The notes below the pieces were generated by a model that was given only the letters and a program-made list of their open reading frames with translations, had not been told where the DNA came from and searched no databases. Shown here in pieces: positions 5,600-11,581 of a DNA stretch of 11,766 nucleotides. A program made the position numbers and the translations under genes. Each line of letters opens with the position of its first letter. Position 1 is the stretch's first letter. The DNA comes from JAKSUT01 sp045616505 (GTDB lineage: Bacteria > Cyanobacteriota > Vampirovibrionia > Gastranaerophilales > Gastranaerophilaceae), in contig JAZLGV010000046.1 of NCBI GenBank assembly GCA_045616505.1, positions 1 through 11,766 of the forward strand, given 5' to 3'.

Positions 5600-7412
5600 A
5601 CTTGAGATTTATTCTTTGAAGGTTTCCTGGCATATTAGGTTGAGGACCTGAAGGCATTCCCATTTGTGGTGGTGGACCTTGTTGCGGACCTTGTTGGGTT
5701 AATGATTCTGTATTTAATTTTACCCAAGGTTGTCCAAGTTCAAATAAGCTTTTTTTCACCCCAATTTCTGCTTGAGTATTGCTCATATTTTCTTCAGCAG
5801 CCAAATTTTGTTTTGTTTCTTCATACATAATTTGTTGTTCTGTTTTTTGCATATTTGCAATTTCGAATTGATAATATTCTGCTGTGCCATTTTCTACTAA
5901 TGTATCAAGAGCAGATGGTGATATTTCTAATCTTTTTAATATTAAATCAGAATTATTAACTGTTGTTTTTAAACCTTTAAAGAATAAATCTATACTTGCA
6001 GGATCTGCTGATGTTCCTTTTATTGATACTTGAGCCATAGAATCAGCTTCAAAATATGTAACCCATAGTTTTTCAGGAACATTTGTAGCTAAAGCCTTAT
6101 AGTAAGCTATTTTTGTTTTGTTTTGTTTTACACAGTTGTTAATTGATGTATAAATATCAAATGTAACGTTGTGGTTTGCTTCATTACGTTTCTTAATTTC
6201 ATCTTGTAAAGTGGTGATATTAGATTCAATACTTCCTAAATGTCCTTCTACTTGAGGTACAAAAATGCTATTTAGTAATAAGTAAATTATCAATAATGGT
6301 AAAAATGTTGTCGCTGCAATAATCATAGATACTTTTTTGATAAATGCAGGTGTTAATTCAACTTCCAAGTTTCCAATATTTATTTTTGGACATTCAAAGT
6401 CATCTGTTTCTATTAATAAGTCTTCACTATTTAAGAAATTTAATTTTAATGGATAATCATAGAATTGATAAATAGCTGTACCAATTGCTTCAAGTGAAAT
6501 CATTGTTGCAACATTTTGGAAAATGTTTAAGCTAACTGGCATATGTTCTTTTTGAATAAATTTATTACATTCTATATATTTAACTACACCATCAAAAGGT
6601 ATTTTTTTAGTTAAAACTTCTGCACTTACTAAGTCTGTTTCCGAAATTATTACAAGATATTTTGCATCTAAACCAGCAAGTGTTAGTTGAGCTGATGTTT
6701 TGATTGCATTATAAATTTCGTCATCTACGAAAGATTTTAATGCCAAAGGTTCTTCGTAGTAACTAATTGGTTTATTTCCTTGCATAGAAATAATAGAGTA
6801 GTTATTTTGCATAACAATCATTAAATTCCATGCTATATTGGAACTCATTGGTTCACAAGTATTTAAGTAAGATATTGCTCTGTATAATGAGTTAAAAGAG
6901 TTTTCAATGCTTACTATTTTACATCCGACTTGATTGCAAACATCTAATATTTTTTCAATACATTCTTTTTGAATTGCTGTATATGCAATTTCTCTAGTAT
7001 CGGAAGATGCTTGATCGTTAGAAGAGTTTGACCAAGTGATAATAGGGTCTTGTCTTTTGAAAATATATGATTGTTCAACTTCAGAGATAATCGCATTGTT
7101 TATGGCGTCGTCTGTCAAAATTGTTGGAAGATCTATAAGCCCAAAATAAACATTTGGTAAACTTAGTACGATATTACTTTTTGATGGGATATCAAGCTCA
7201 TCAAATAAATCTTCCAAAGCTATTTTAAAGTCATCGTAATCTGCGATTTCTCTAGTAGAACTATTGTATTCTAGTGGTTTGTTTCCATATTTAACAACGG
7301 TTTTTGTTGCAGCATCAACTTGTATCATTTCAATGCCGACATTCGGCGAAATAGAAACACCCACGGTTATTTTGGTGCTAGCACCTAGTTGTGATAAAAA
7401 TTCTTCTAACAT
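5598..7412 (-). CDS. PilM-PilN fusion protein (GspL-like architecture)
   Basis: Inner-membrane platform protein of a type IV pilus or type II secretion-like machine, 604 residues. Residues about 14-315 read as a PilM-type actin-like domain: ITVGVSISPNVGIEMIQVD at the start, SNIVLSLPNVYFGLIDLP (79-96), EVEQSYIF (111-118) and an SIENSFNSLYRA segment. LNFLN (324-328) corresponds to the INLLP-like peptide by which separate PilN proteins dock onto PilM. A membrane span follows (about 361-383), then a short coiled coil and a PilN-type periplasmic domain with LWVTYFEADSMAQVSIKGTSADPASIDLFFKGL (449-481). The tail (570-604) is Q/P/G/M-rich. The first phosphate motif reads GVSISP rather than GIDIGS, and the later GG motif is not evident, so ATP binding is doubtful. 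PilM and PilN are usually two genes; GspL is the natural fused form. The ATG lacks a strong Shine-Dalgarno sequence. Confidence 0.85.
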   Translation of the reverse strand: MLEEFLSQLGASTKITVGVSISPNVGIEMIQVDAATKTVVKYGNKPLEYNSSTREIADYDDFKIALEDLFDELDIPSKSNIVLSLPNVYFGLIDLPTILTDDAINNAIISEVEQSYIFKRQDPIITWSNSSNDQASSDTREIAYTAIQKECIEKILDVCNQVGCKIVSIENSFNSLYRAISYLNTCEPMSSNIAWNLMIVMQNNYSIISMQGNKPISYYEEPLALKSFVDDEIYNAIKTSAQLTLAGLDAKYLVIISETDLVSAEVLTKKIPFDGVVKYIECNKFIQKEHMPVSLNIFQNVATMISLEAIGTAIYQFYDYPLKLNFLNSEDLLIETDDFECPKINIGNLEVELTPAFIKKVSMIIAATTFLPLLIIYLLLNSIFVPQVEGHLGSIESNITTLQDEIKKRNEANHNVTFDIYTSINNCVKQNKTKIAYYKALATNVPEKLWVTYFEADSMAQVSIKGTSADPASIDLFFKGLKTTVNNSDLILKRLEISPSALDTLVENGTAEYYQFEIANMQKTEQQIMYEETKQNLAAEENMSNTQAEIGVKKSLFELGQPWVKLNTESLTQQGPQQGPPPQMGMPSGPQPNMPGNLQRINLK

Positions 7413-7438
7413 GTTTTATAAATCCAATACTTTTTTTT

Positions 7439-7465
7439 ATTATACAATAGAAATATATATTTCAA
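7439..7465 (-). promoter_or_regulatory. Putative promoter of the PilMN-PilO operon
   Basis: The minus strand carries a perfect TATAAT (7439-7444), with TTGAAA (7460-7465) 15 bp upstream or TTTGAA at 16 bp. The start point would lie about 20-25 nt before the fusion-gene ATG. Box quality is good and the spacing is slightly short. Confidence 0.5.
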
Positions 7466-7469
7466 AAAA

Positions 7470-7488
7470 ATGTAAATATATTTTACAT
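7470..7488. promoter_or_regulatory. Inverted repeat ATGTAAA-N5-TTTACAT between pilMN and nadA
   Basis: Perfect 7-5-7 inverted repeat in the divergent intergenic region. It starts 22 bp before the nadA ATG and lies just upstream of the -35 box of the leftward promoter. Its position suits an operator for nadA or for both directions. I cannot match it with confidence to a known NAD regulator site, and AT-richness makes chance palindromes common. Confidence 0.3.
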
Positions 7489-7510
7489 CAATTATAGGAT
7501 TAAATCATTT

Positions 7511-8422
7511 ATGACAGAAGAGTTAATTGAAAAAATAAATAAGTTAAAAAAAGAAAAAAATGCTGTAATATTGGCTCATTGCTATCAGCATGCCGAAATT
7601 GATATTGTTGCAGATTTTGTTGGAGATTCTTTGTATTTAAGTCAGATGGCAGCAAAAACGAATGCAGATATCATTGTTTTTGCAGGTGTTTCATTCATGG
7701 CAGAAACTGCGAAAATGTTATCTCCAAATAAAAAAGTATTGTTACCATGCCAAAAAGCAGGTTGTGAAATGGCAGATATGATTAATCTTCAACAGATTAA
7801 AGATTTTAAATCTAAAAATCCAGATATTCCCGTTGTTTGTTATATAAATTCTTCTGCTGAAGTGAAATCAGAGGCTGATTATTGTTGCACAAGTTCAAAC
7901 GCTTTAAAAGTTGTAGGTGCAATTGGGGCAGAAAAAGTTTTGTTTGTTCCTGATAAATGTTTAGGAGCATGGGTAGGCGAACAATTAGAAAATGTTGAAG
8001 TTATTACATACAATGGTTTTTGTCCTGTGCATTTTGGTATAAAAGCAGAAGATGTTATTGAAAAAAAACAAGAATATCCTGATGCGTTAGTTTTAGCACA
8101 TCCAGAATGTAAAAAAGAAGTTGTAGAACTTGCAGATTATGTGGGTAGTACAACAGGTATCATGAAATTTGCAAAAGAAAGTAATAATAAAACTTTTATT
8201 ATTTCAACAGAAGTCGGTGTTGTAGAAAGATTGGAAAGAGATTGTCCGAATAAAAAATTTGTATTAGTTTCACCACAAGCAGTATGTGAAAATATGAAAT
8301 ATCATAAATTACAAGATATTTATGATGCTCTTTTGAATGAACAATATGAAATAACAGTTGATGAAAATATTTCTAAAAAAGCCGTTAAATGTATTGATAG
8401 AATGTTAGAAATTAGTAAATAA
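7511..8422 (+). CDS. nadA: Quinolinate synthase NadA
   Basis: Condenses iminoaspartate with dihydroxyacetone phosphate to quinolinate, the second step of de novo NAD synthesis from aspartate; cytoplasmic [4Fe-4S] enzyme. At 303 residues it has the standard length. Cluster ligands by family alignment are C85 (KAGCEMAD), C171 (NGFCPVH) and C259 (SPQAVCENM). Other signatures are AHCYQ (22-26) with the catalytic tyrosine Y25, GDSLYLSQMAA (38-48), FAGVSFMAETAKML (57-70), YINSSAEVKSEADYCCTS (111-128), the substrate-binding HPE (197-199) and TEVGVVERL (233-241). nadB and nadC are not in the window, so the pathway partners must lie elsewhere. The ATG is preceded only by a distant AGGA (11 nt), a weak ribosome binding site. 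No terminator separates it from the next gene, 70 bp downstream. Confidence 0.97.
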   Translation: MTEELIEKINKLKKEKNAVILAHCYQHAEIDIVADFVGDSLYLSQMAAKTNADIIVFAGVSFMAETAKMLSPNKKVLLPCQKAGCEMADMINLQQIKDFKSKNPDIPVVCYINSSAEVKSEADYCCTSSNALKVVGAIGAEKVLFVPDKCLGAWVGEQLENVEVITYNGFCPVHFGIKAEDVIEKKQEYPDALVLAHPECKKEVVELADYVGSTTGIMKFAKESNNKTFIISTEVGVVERLERDCPNKKFVLVSPQAVCENMKYHKLQDIYDALLNEQYEITVDENISKKAVKCIDRMLEISK

Positions 8423-8466
8423 ACTTGACCATTATTTTATGTTAATGTTAAACTATTGATAAGTTA

Positions 8467-8482
8467 TATAATTAATATGGAG
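8467..8482 (+). promoter_or_regulatory. Putative -10 box and ribosome binding site of the small secreted protein
   Basis: TATAAT at 8467-8472, with GGAG at 8479-8482 ten nt before the ATG. There is no convincing -35 box at 17 bp. A TTGACC (8425-8430) is too far for this -10 but could pair with the poorer TAAACT (8449-8454) at 18 bp. Either could serve; readthrough from nadA is also possible. Confidence 0.35.
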
Positions 8483-8492
8483 ATATAAAAAT

Positions 8493-8927
8493 ATGAAAAA
8501 AATATTAGGTATAGTAACAGGTATTGCTTTTTCTTTAGCATGCTCAAGTGTAGCATTTGCAGATGGTAATGCTTTTACACCATTAGATTTCAACGATAGT
8601 TATTCAGCTCCAAAAACTGCACCAGCAACAACAAATGCAGCAAGTTCAAAAGCTACAACAAAAGCTGTTTCTGATATTTCAGCAGCATCTGGCGAAGTTC
8701 CAATCGGAAATGACAGTATTCAAAATGCAATTTTGGAATTGGATAATGCACAAGTTGGTATTAGAAATGACTTGTTAAACTATAAAGCTAAATATGCTGA
8801 TGTAGATGCTCAATATAAACTTATTAAAAATGAAAGAGCAATGTTAGCAAAACAAGTTAAAAGTATCGAAAAAAGAATTAAAAATATAGATAAATCTAAA
8901 GAAAAAATCAGAAAGAATATGATATAA
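8493..8927 (+). CDS. Small secreted coiled-coil protein, function unknown
   Basis: Not recognised as a named family. The 144 residues begin with a clear Sec signal peptide: MKK, a hydrophobic core (5-20) and an AFA/D cleavage site after residue 23. Next is a low-complexity Ala/Thr/Ser/Pro/Lys linker (38-66), probably disordered. The rest (about 73-142) is a highly charged helix with heptad-like spacing that ends in a very Lys-rich stretch (KSIEKRIKNIDKSKEKIRK). This predicts an exported, elongated coiled-coil protein, perhaps periplasmic and able to oligomerise or bind an acidic partner. It lies 70 bp after nadA and is closed by the terminator at 8973-9005. A lipoprotein reading at C17 (SLAC) is less likely, because the position three before the Cys is Ser. 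Confidence 0.8.
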   Translation: MKKILGIVTGIAFSLACSSVAFADGNAFTPLDFNDSYSAPKTAPATTNAASSKATTKAVSDISAASGEVPIGNDSIQNAILELDNAQVGIRNDLLNYKAKYADVDAQYKLIKNERAMLAKQVKSIEKRIKNIDKSKEKIRKNMI

Positions 8928-8972
8928 TCTAAATTTATTTTAGTATTTTAATTATAATTATAATAAGATAAT

Positions 8973-9005
8973 AAAAAGGTAGAGCTTTTAAACTCTACCT
9001 TTTTT
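8973..9005. terminator. Bidirectional intrinsic terminator between the secreted-protein gene and rpoD
   Basis: GGTAGAG (8978-8984) and CTCTACC (8993-8999) form a perfect stem around an 8-nt loop. It is flanked by AAAAA on the left and TTTTTT on the right, so each strand's RNA has a U-tract after the hairpin. It sits between two convergent genes, 45 bp after one stop codon and 1 bp from the other. Confidence 0.93.
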
Positions 9006-9006
9006 A

Positions 9007-9996
9007 TTATAATAATTCTTTTAAACTTTTATCTAAATGTGTGTTTTTACATAGTTTTTTAAGTTTTGAAATTGCTCTATTTTCAATTTGTCTAATTCTT
9101 TCTCTTGAAACACCATATTGTGTGCCTATTTCATCAAGAGTTTTCTTTGCACCATTGTTGTCTAGTCCGTATCTTAAAATTAGAACATCTCTTTCTTTTT
9201 GGCTTAAACTGCTCAACATTTTTCTGATGTCTATTAATAAATTTTCTTGTGAAACTCGACTATCTGGAGTGATAGTTGATTCATCAACTATTGTGTCGCC
9301 GATTTTAGTTGAGTCTTCTTTTTGGTTTGTTGGCGATTCTATACTAATAGTTGATTGTGCAGATTTTATAAGAGTTGTTAGTTTGCTAACAGGAATACCC
9401 ATTTTTGCAGCAATTTCTTGCTTTGTTGGTGTTCTTCCTAATTCGGTTGTTAAATCTACTGTGATTTTTTTAATTTTTCCTAAAGATTCAATCATGTGGA
9501 TAGGAAGTCTGATAATTCTTGCTTTATCAGCGATAGCTCTTGTGATAGATTGTTGTACCCACCAAGTTGCATAAGTTGAAAATTTGTAACCTTTTGAGTA
9601 GTCAAATCTTTCTGCGGCTTTCATTAAACCTAAGTTTCCTTCTTGGATTAGGTCAAGAAAAGATAAACCTCTGCCGATATATTTTTTTGCAATACTTACT
9701 ACAAGTCTTAAATTTGCATTAACCAATATGTTTTTAGAAATTTCACAATGGTCTTCTTGAATTTTTTTTGCAACATTGTATTCTTCTTCTGCAGAAAGTA
9801 GCGGGATTTTTCCGATTTGTTGTAAGTATAATCTTACAGAATCATCAGTATTTATTGAAGCAAGATTTTCTTGAATTTTTGGATCTTCTACAGAATCAAG
9901 AATTTCGTCTTCTTCTGATAATTCGTCATCAATAATATCAATATCAATATCGTTATTTTCGTCTTCTATTTCGTATATATCTTTTCTCTTTGCCAT
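9007..9996 (-). CDS. rpoD: RNA polymerase primary sigma factor (RpoD/SigA, sigma-70 family)
   Basis: Directs core RNA polymerase to housekeeping -35/-10 promoters. The 329 residues contain region 1.2 (DDSVRLYLQQIGKIPLLSAEEE, 51-72), regions 2.1-2.4 (NLRLVVSIAKKY to TYATWWVQQSITRAIADKAR, 95-160), region 3 (IRLPIHM to about 245) and region 4 with the helix-turn-helix at 287-313 (LDEIGTQYGVSRERIRQIENRAISKL). The -10-recognition helix is fully canonical, so a primary or near-primary role is likely. A group 2 paralogue cannot be excluded without the genome. Instead of a typical region 1.1 there is a short acidic leader rich in Asp, Glu and Ile (8-45). It lies 27 bp after rlmB on the same strand; a TATAAT in the gap may give it its own promoter. 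The ATG has only a weak GGGG before it. Confidence 0.95.
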   Translation of the reverse strand: MAKRKDIYEIEDENNDIDIDIIDDELSEEDEILDSVEDPKIQENLASINTDDSVRLYLQQIGKIPLLSAEEEYNVAKKIQEDHCEISKNILVNANLRLVVSIAKKYIGRGLSFLDLIQEGNLGLMKAAERFDYSKGYKFSTYATWWVQQSITRAIADKARIIRLPIHMIESLGKIKKITVDLTTELGRTPTKQEIAAKMGIPVSKLTTLIKSAQSTISIESPTNQKEDSTKIGDTIVDESTITPDSRVSQENLLIDIRKMLSSLSQKERDVLILRYGLDNNGAKKTLDEIGTQYGVSRERIRQIENRAISKLKKLCKNTHLDKSLKELL

Positions 9997-10017
9997 ATAA
10001 ACCCCATCTCGAAATTT

Positions 10018-10023
10018 ATTATA
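10018..10023 (-). promoter_or_regulatory. Putative internal -10 box for rpoD
   Basis: A perfect minus-strand TATAAT in the 27-bp rlmB-rpoD gap, abutting the rlmB stop codon. The start point would give a leader of about 15 nt. The sequence 17 bp upstream (TTCTAT) is a poor -35 box, so this rests mainly on the -10 and the position. Confidence 0.35.
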
Positions 10024-10779
10024 CTACAATTTTTTATTAAATAGAATACTTTTTTGTCTTACAGATTCAAAAATTATTGCACTAAAGGCATTGGAAACAT
10101 TTAAAGAATTAAAACCATGCTCCATGGGAATTTTAACTGTAAAATCTGATTCTTTTAACAATGATTTTGATACTCCGGCATGCTCTGCACCCATGATAAG
10201 TGCAAAATTCATGTCGTTATATTTTATATCATAGTAATTATCTTTTGCAGAAGCATCTGTTGCAATTACCCACCAATCTGATTCTTTAAGTTTTTGAACA
10301 GCGCTGACAAGACTGTTTACTCTTATTATTGGTATATGGTTTATTGCTCCAGCTGACGTTTTTTCAACGGTTGAATTAACTTGAACATTTCTTCTTGTTG
10401 GCATGATTATTGCAGATACTCCAGCGCAAACTGCAGTTCTGATTATTGCTCCAAGATTGTGAGAGTCTTCTATTCCGTCAAGAATTACAATTGATTCTAA
10501 ATTGTGAGGTTTGTTTAAAAAATCATCTAAGTCAGCATATTTGACAGGAGAAATTTGAGCAAATACTCCTTGATGTGATACGTCTTTTAAATCTTGGAAT
10601 TTTTCTTTTCCGACAAATTGGAAAACAATACCTTTTTCTTGAGCGATATCTTTTATTTGATTAATTTTTGCATCGCCATGTATATTTTTAGATATAAGAA
10701 TTTTGTTTATTTCTCTTTTTCCTGATAATAATGCTTCTATAATTGCGTTTTTTCCGTAAATTATATCGTTGCTTTCCAT
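10024..10779 (-). CDS. rlmB: 23S rRNA 2'-O-ribose methyltransferase RlmB (TrmH/SpoU family)
   Basis: SPOUT-class, SAM-dependent 2'-O-methyltransferase. RlmB methylates G2251 (E. coli numbering) in the P-loop of 23S rRNA. At 251 residues it has the family length. The N-terminal L30e-like RNA-binding domain begins IIYGKNAIIEAL (6-17). The SPOUT knot carries motif 1, LDGIEDSHNLGAIIRTA (100-116), with N108 and R114; motif 2, LIMGAEHAGVS (194-204), with E199; and motif 3, IPMEHGFNSLNVSNA (217-231), with S225 and N227. TSAGAINHIP (141-150) is also typical. RlmB and related TrmH proteins are hard to separate by sequence alone; the N-terminal domain and the motif wording favour RlmB. AGAGG five nt before the ATG is the ribosome binding site. 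It probably heads an operon with rpoD. Confidence 0.93.
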   Translation of the reverse strand: MESNDIIYGKNAIIEALLSGKREINKILISKNIHGDAKINQIKDIAQEKGIVFQFVGKEKFQDLKDVSHQGVFAQISPVKYADLDDFLNKPHNLESIVILDGIEDSHNLGAIIRTAVCAGVSAIIMPTRRNVQVNSTVEKTSAGAINHIPIIRVNSLVSAVQKLKESDWWVIATDASAKDNYYDIKYNDMNFALIMGAEHAGVSKSLLKESDFTVKIPMEHGFNSLNVSNAFSAIIFESVRQKSILFNKKL

Positions 10780-11074
10780 AAATGCCTCTTAAAATTTACA
10801 TGTATATATATAATTAATACATGTTCTTATAATTATATAATTATTATACATAGAATTATTATGTATTAATTAATCAGCATGAAAATATAGTCCATGAATA
10901 TGACATGTAACATGCAAAAATAAGTGCTGGAAAAAGCTAAAATTTTTAAAAAATAGTGTAAAATTTACAATTAATTAAGTTTTGTTAATTGCCTAAAAGG
11001 CTTAGTATGATTGGACTTTTTACCATTTTGAAAAAATAAAATAAAGAAAAATAAAAAAATATAAAAAGAAACAC
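10780..11074. other. AT-rich intergenic region upstream of rlmB and the rRNA promoters
   Basis: No gene is seen in these 295 bp. Contents: an 8-bp perfect inverted repeat ACATGTAT/ATACATGT (10798-10805 and 10817-10824, 11-nt centre); six CATG tetramers between 10798 and 10914; a 13-bp palindrome TGTAAA-A-TTTACA (10957-10969); a weak extra promoter candidate TTGTTA-N18-TATGAT (10982-11011, plus strand); and an A-rich tract (about 11030-11070) just upstream of the first strong rRNA promoter that resembles an UP element. The rlmB promoter should also lie here, but no good -35/-10 pair stands out on the minus strand. Confidence 0.6.
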
Positions 11075-11103
11075 TTGATTTTAAATTTTTTTCATAATAT
11101 ACT
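11075..11103 (+). promoter_or_regulatory. rRNA operon promoter P1
   Basis: TTGATT (11075-11080), then a 17-bp spacer, then TATACT (11098-11103): 4/6 and 5/6 matches at ideal spacing. It is preceded by about 40 bp of A-tracts that would act as an UP element. Transcription would start near 11109-11110, inside a GAGC loop flanked by complementary sequence. Confidence 0.7.
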
Positions 11104-11235
11104 GATTGAGCGGTCAGTTGAAAGAACCGCAATGAACATTTAAACCGAAATAAATAGCAAAATAAACGTATTAGTTTAAAATTAAAGCACGTTAGACTTT
11201 GTAAAGAAATTTAAATAATTTTTTAAAAGAAGTGC

Positions 11236-11266
11236 TTGACAATAAAAATTTAAGTAATAAGATAAT
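11236..11266 (+). promoter_or_regulatory. rRNA operon promoter P2
   Basis: A perfect -35 TTGACA (11236-11241), with GATAAT (11261-11266) at 19 bp or the weaker TAAGAT (11258-11263) at 16 bp. The start would be near 11272, giving a leader of about 310 nt. Tandem promoters are usual for rRNA operons; which -10 is used is uncertain. Confidence 0.6.
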
Positions 11267-11271
11267 AGTTA

Positions 11272-11581
11272 CCACGAGATGTGGTTGAGATTAGACACTG
11301 GCTAAAAAGATTTTATAATCTGCCAAGTTTTGAGAGTTTTTAAGACCTCAATCGAAAAAAGATTTTCGGGAAATGAAATCGCAAGATTTACTATCCCAAG
11401 GATGAGGAAACGAGTCCAAATCTGAACATTGAAAATAGAATAGCTGAAAACGATTAAATATACTTGTTGATTCAACAAAAATGATTTAACGGACAAATTC
11501 ACAAGGCATAAGCCAAGTGTTAAAACAAAGTCGAGCAGTTCTTTGAATTAGCCTTCAAAGAACGAGGACAATAACTTTCTG
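11272..11581 (+). other. 16S rRNA precursor leader with several hairpins
   Basis: Transcribed spacer before the mature 16S. It can fold ACCAC-N5-GTGGT (11271-11285); a bulged hairpin made of TGGC/GCCA with inner AGATT/AATCT (about 11298-11327); and the perfect hairpin at 11538-11563. It contains no convincing open reading frame. It probably carries antitermination and processing signals; the downstream half of the processing stem lies outside the window. Confidence 0.65.
11538..11563 (+). promoter_or_regulatory. Perfect 10-bp hairpin with boxA-like sequence in the rRNA leader
   Basis: GTTCTTTGAA (11538-11547) and TTCAAAGAAC (11554-11563) pair without mismatch around TTAGCC. The left arm resembles the boxA antitermination core (TTCTTTGAA type) found ahead of bacterial 16S genes. 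It ends about 18 nt before the mature 16S 5' end. Antitermination or RNase processing roles are inferred. Confidence 0.5.

Noticed and set aside
5437..5619. Plus-strand open frame of 60 codons across the pilMN-pilO junction
   Set aside because: It is antisense to the membrane segment of the PilO-like gene; its Lys/Leu repeats simply mirror the Asn-Phe hexamers.
7264..7497. Plus-strand open frame of 77 codons antisense to the start of the PilMN fusion
   Set aside because: It overlaps the conserved N-terminus and the promoter of the fusion gene and has no recognisable protein features.
9041..9574. Plus-strand open frame of 177 codons within rpoD
   Set aside because: It is fully antisense to sigma regions 2-4, which are strongly conserved; the hydrophobic translation is a reverse-strand artefact.
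10806..10870. Possible replication origin, from AT-richness and palindromes near gyrB, rRNA and rpoD
   Set aside because: No DnaA-box cluster (TTATNCACA) and no dnaA or dnaN gene is seen. AT-richness alone is the genome norm here.
10990..11004. GCC-TAAAA-GGC hairpin as a terminator or small RNA end
   Set aside because: The stem is very short and is not followed directly by a U-tract. It lies within the spacer of a weak promoter candidate, so I do not call it.
11302..11502. Minus-strand open frame of 66 codons in the rRNA leader
   Set aside because: It lies opposite the transcribed 16S leader, with no ribosome binding site and no family resemblance.
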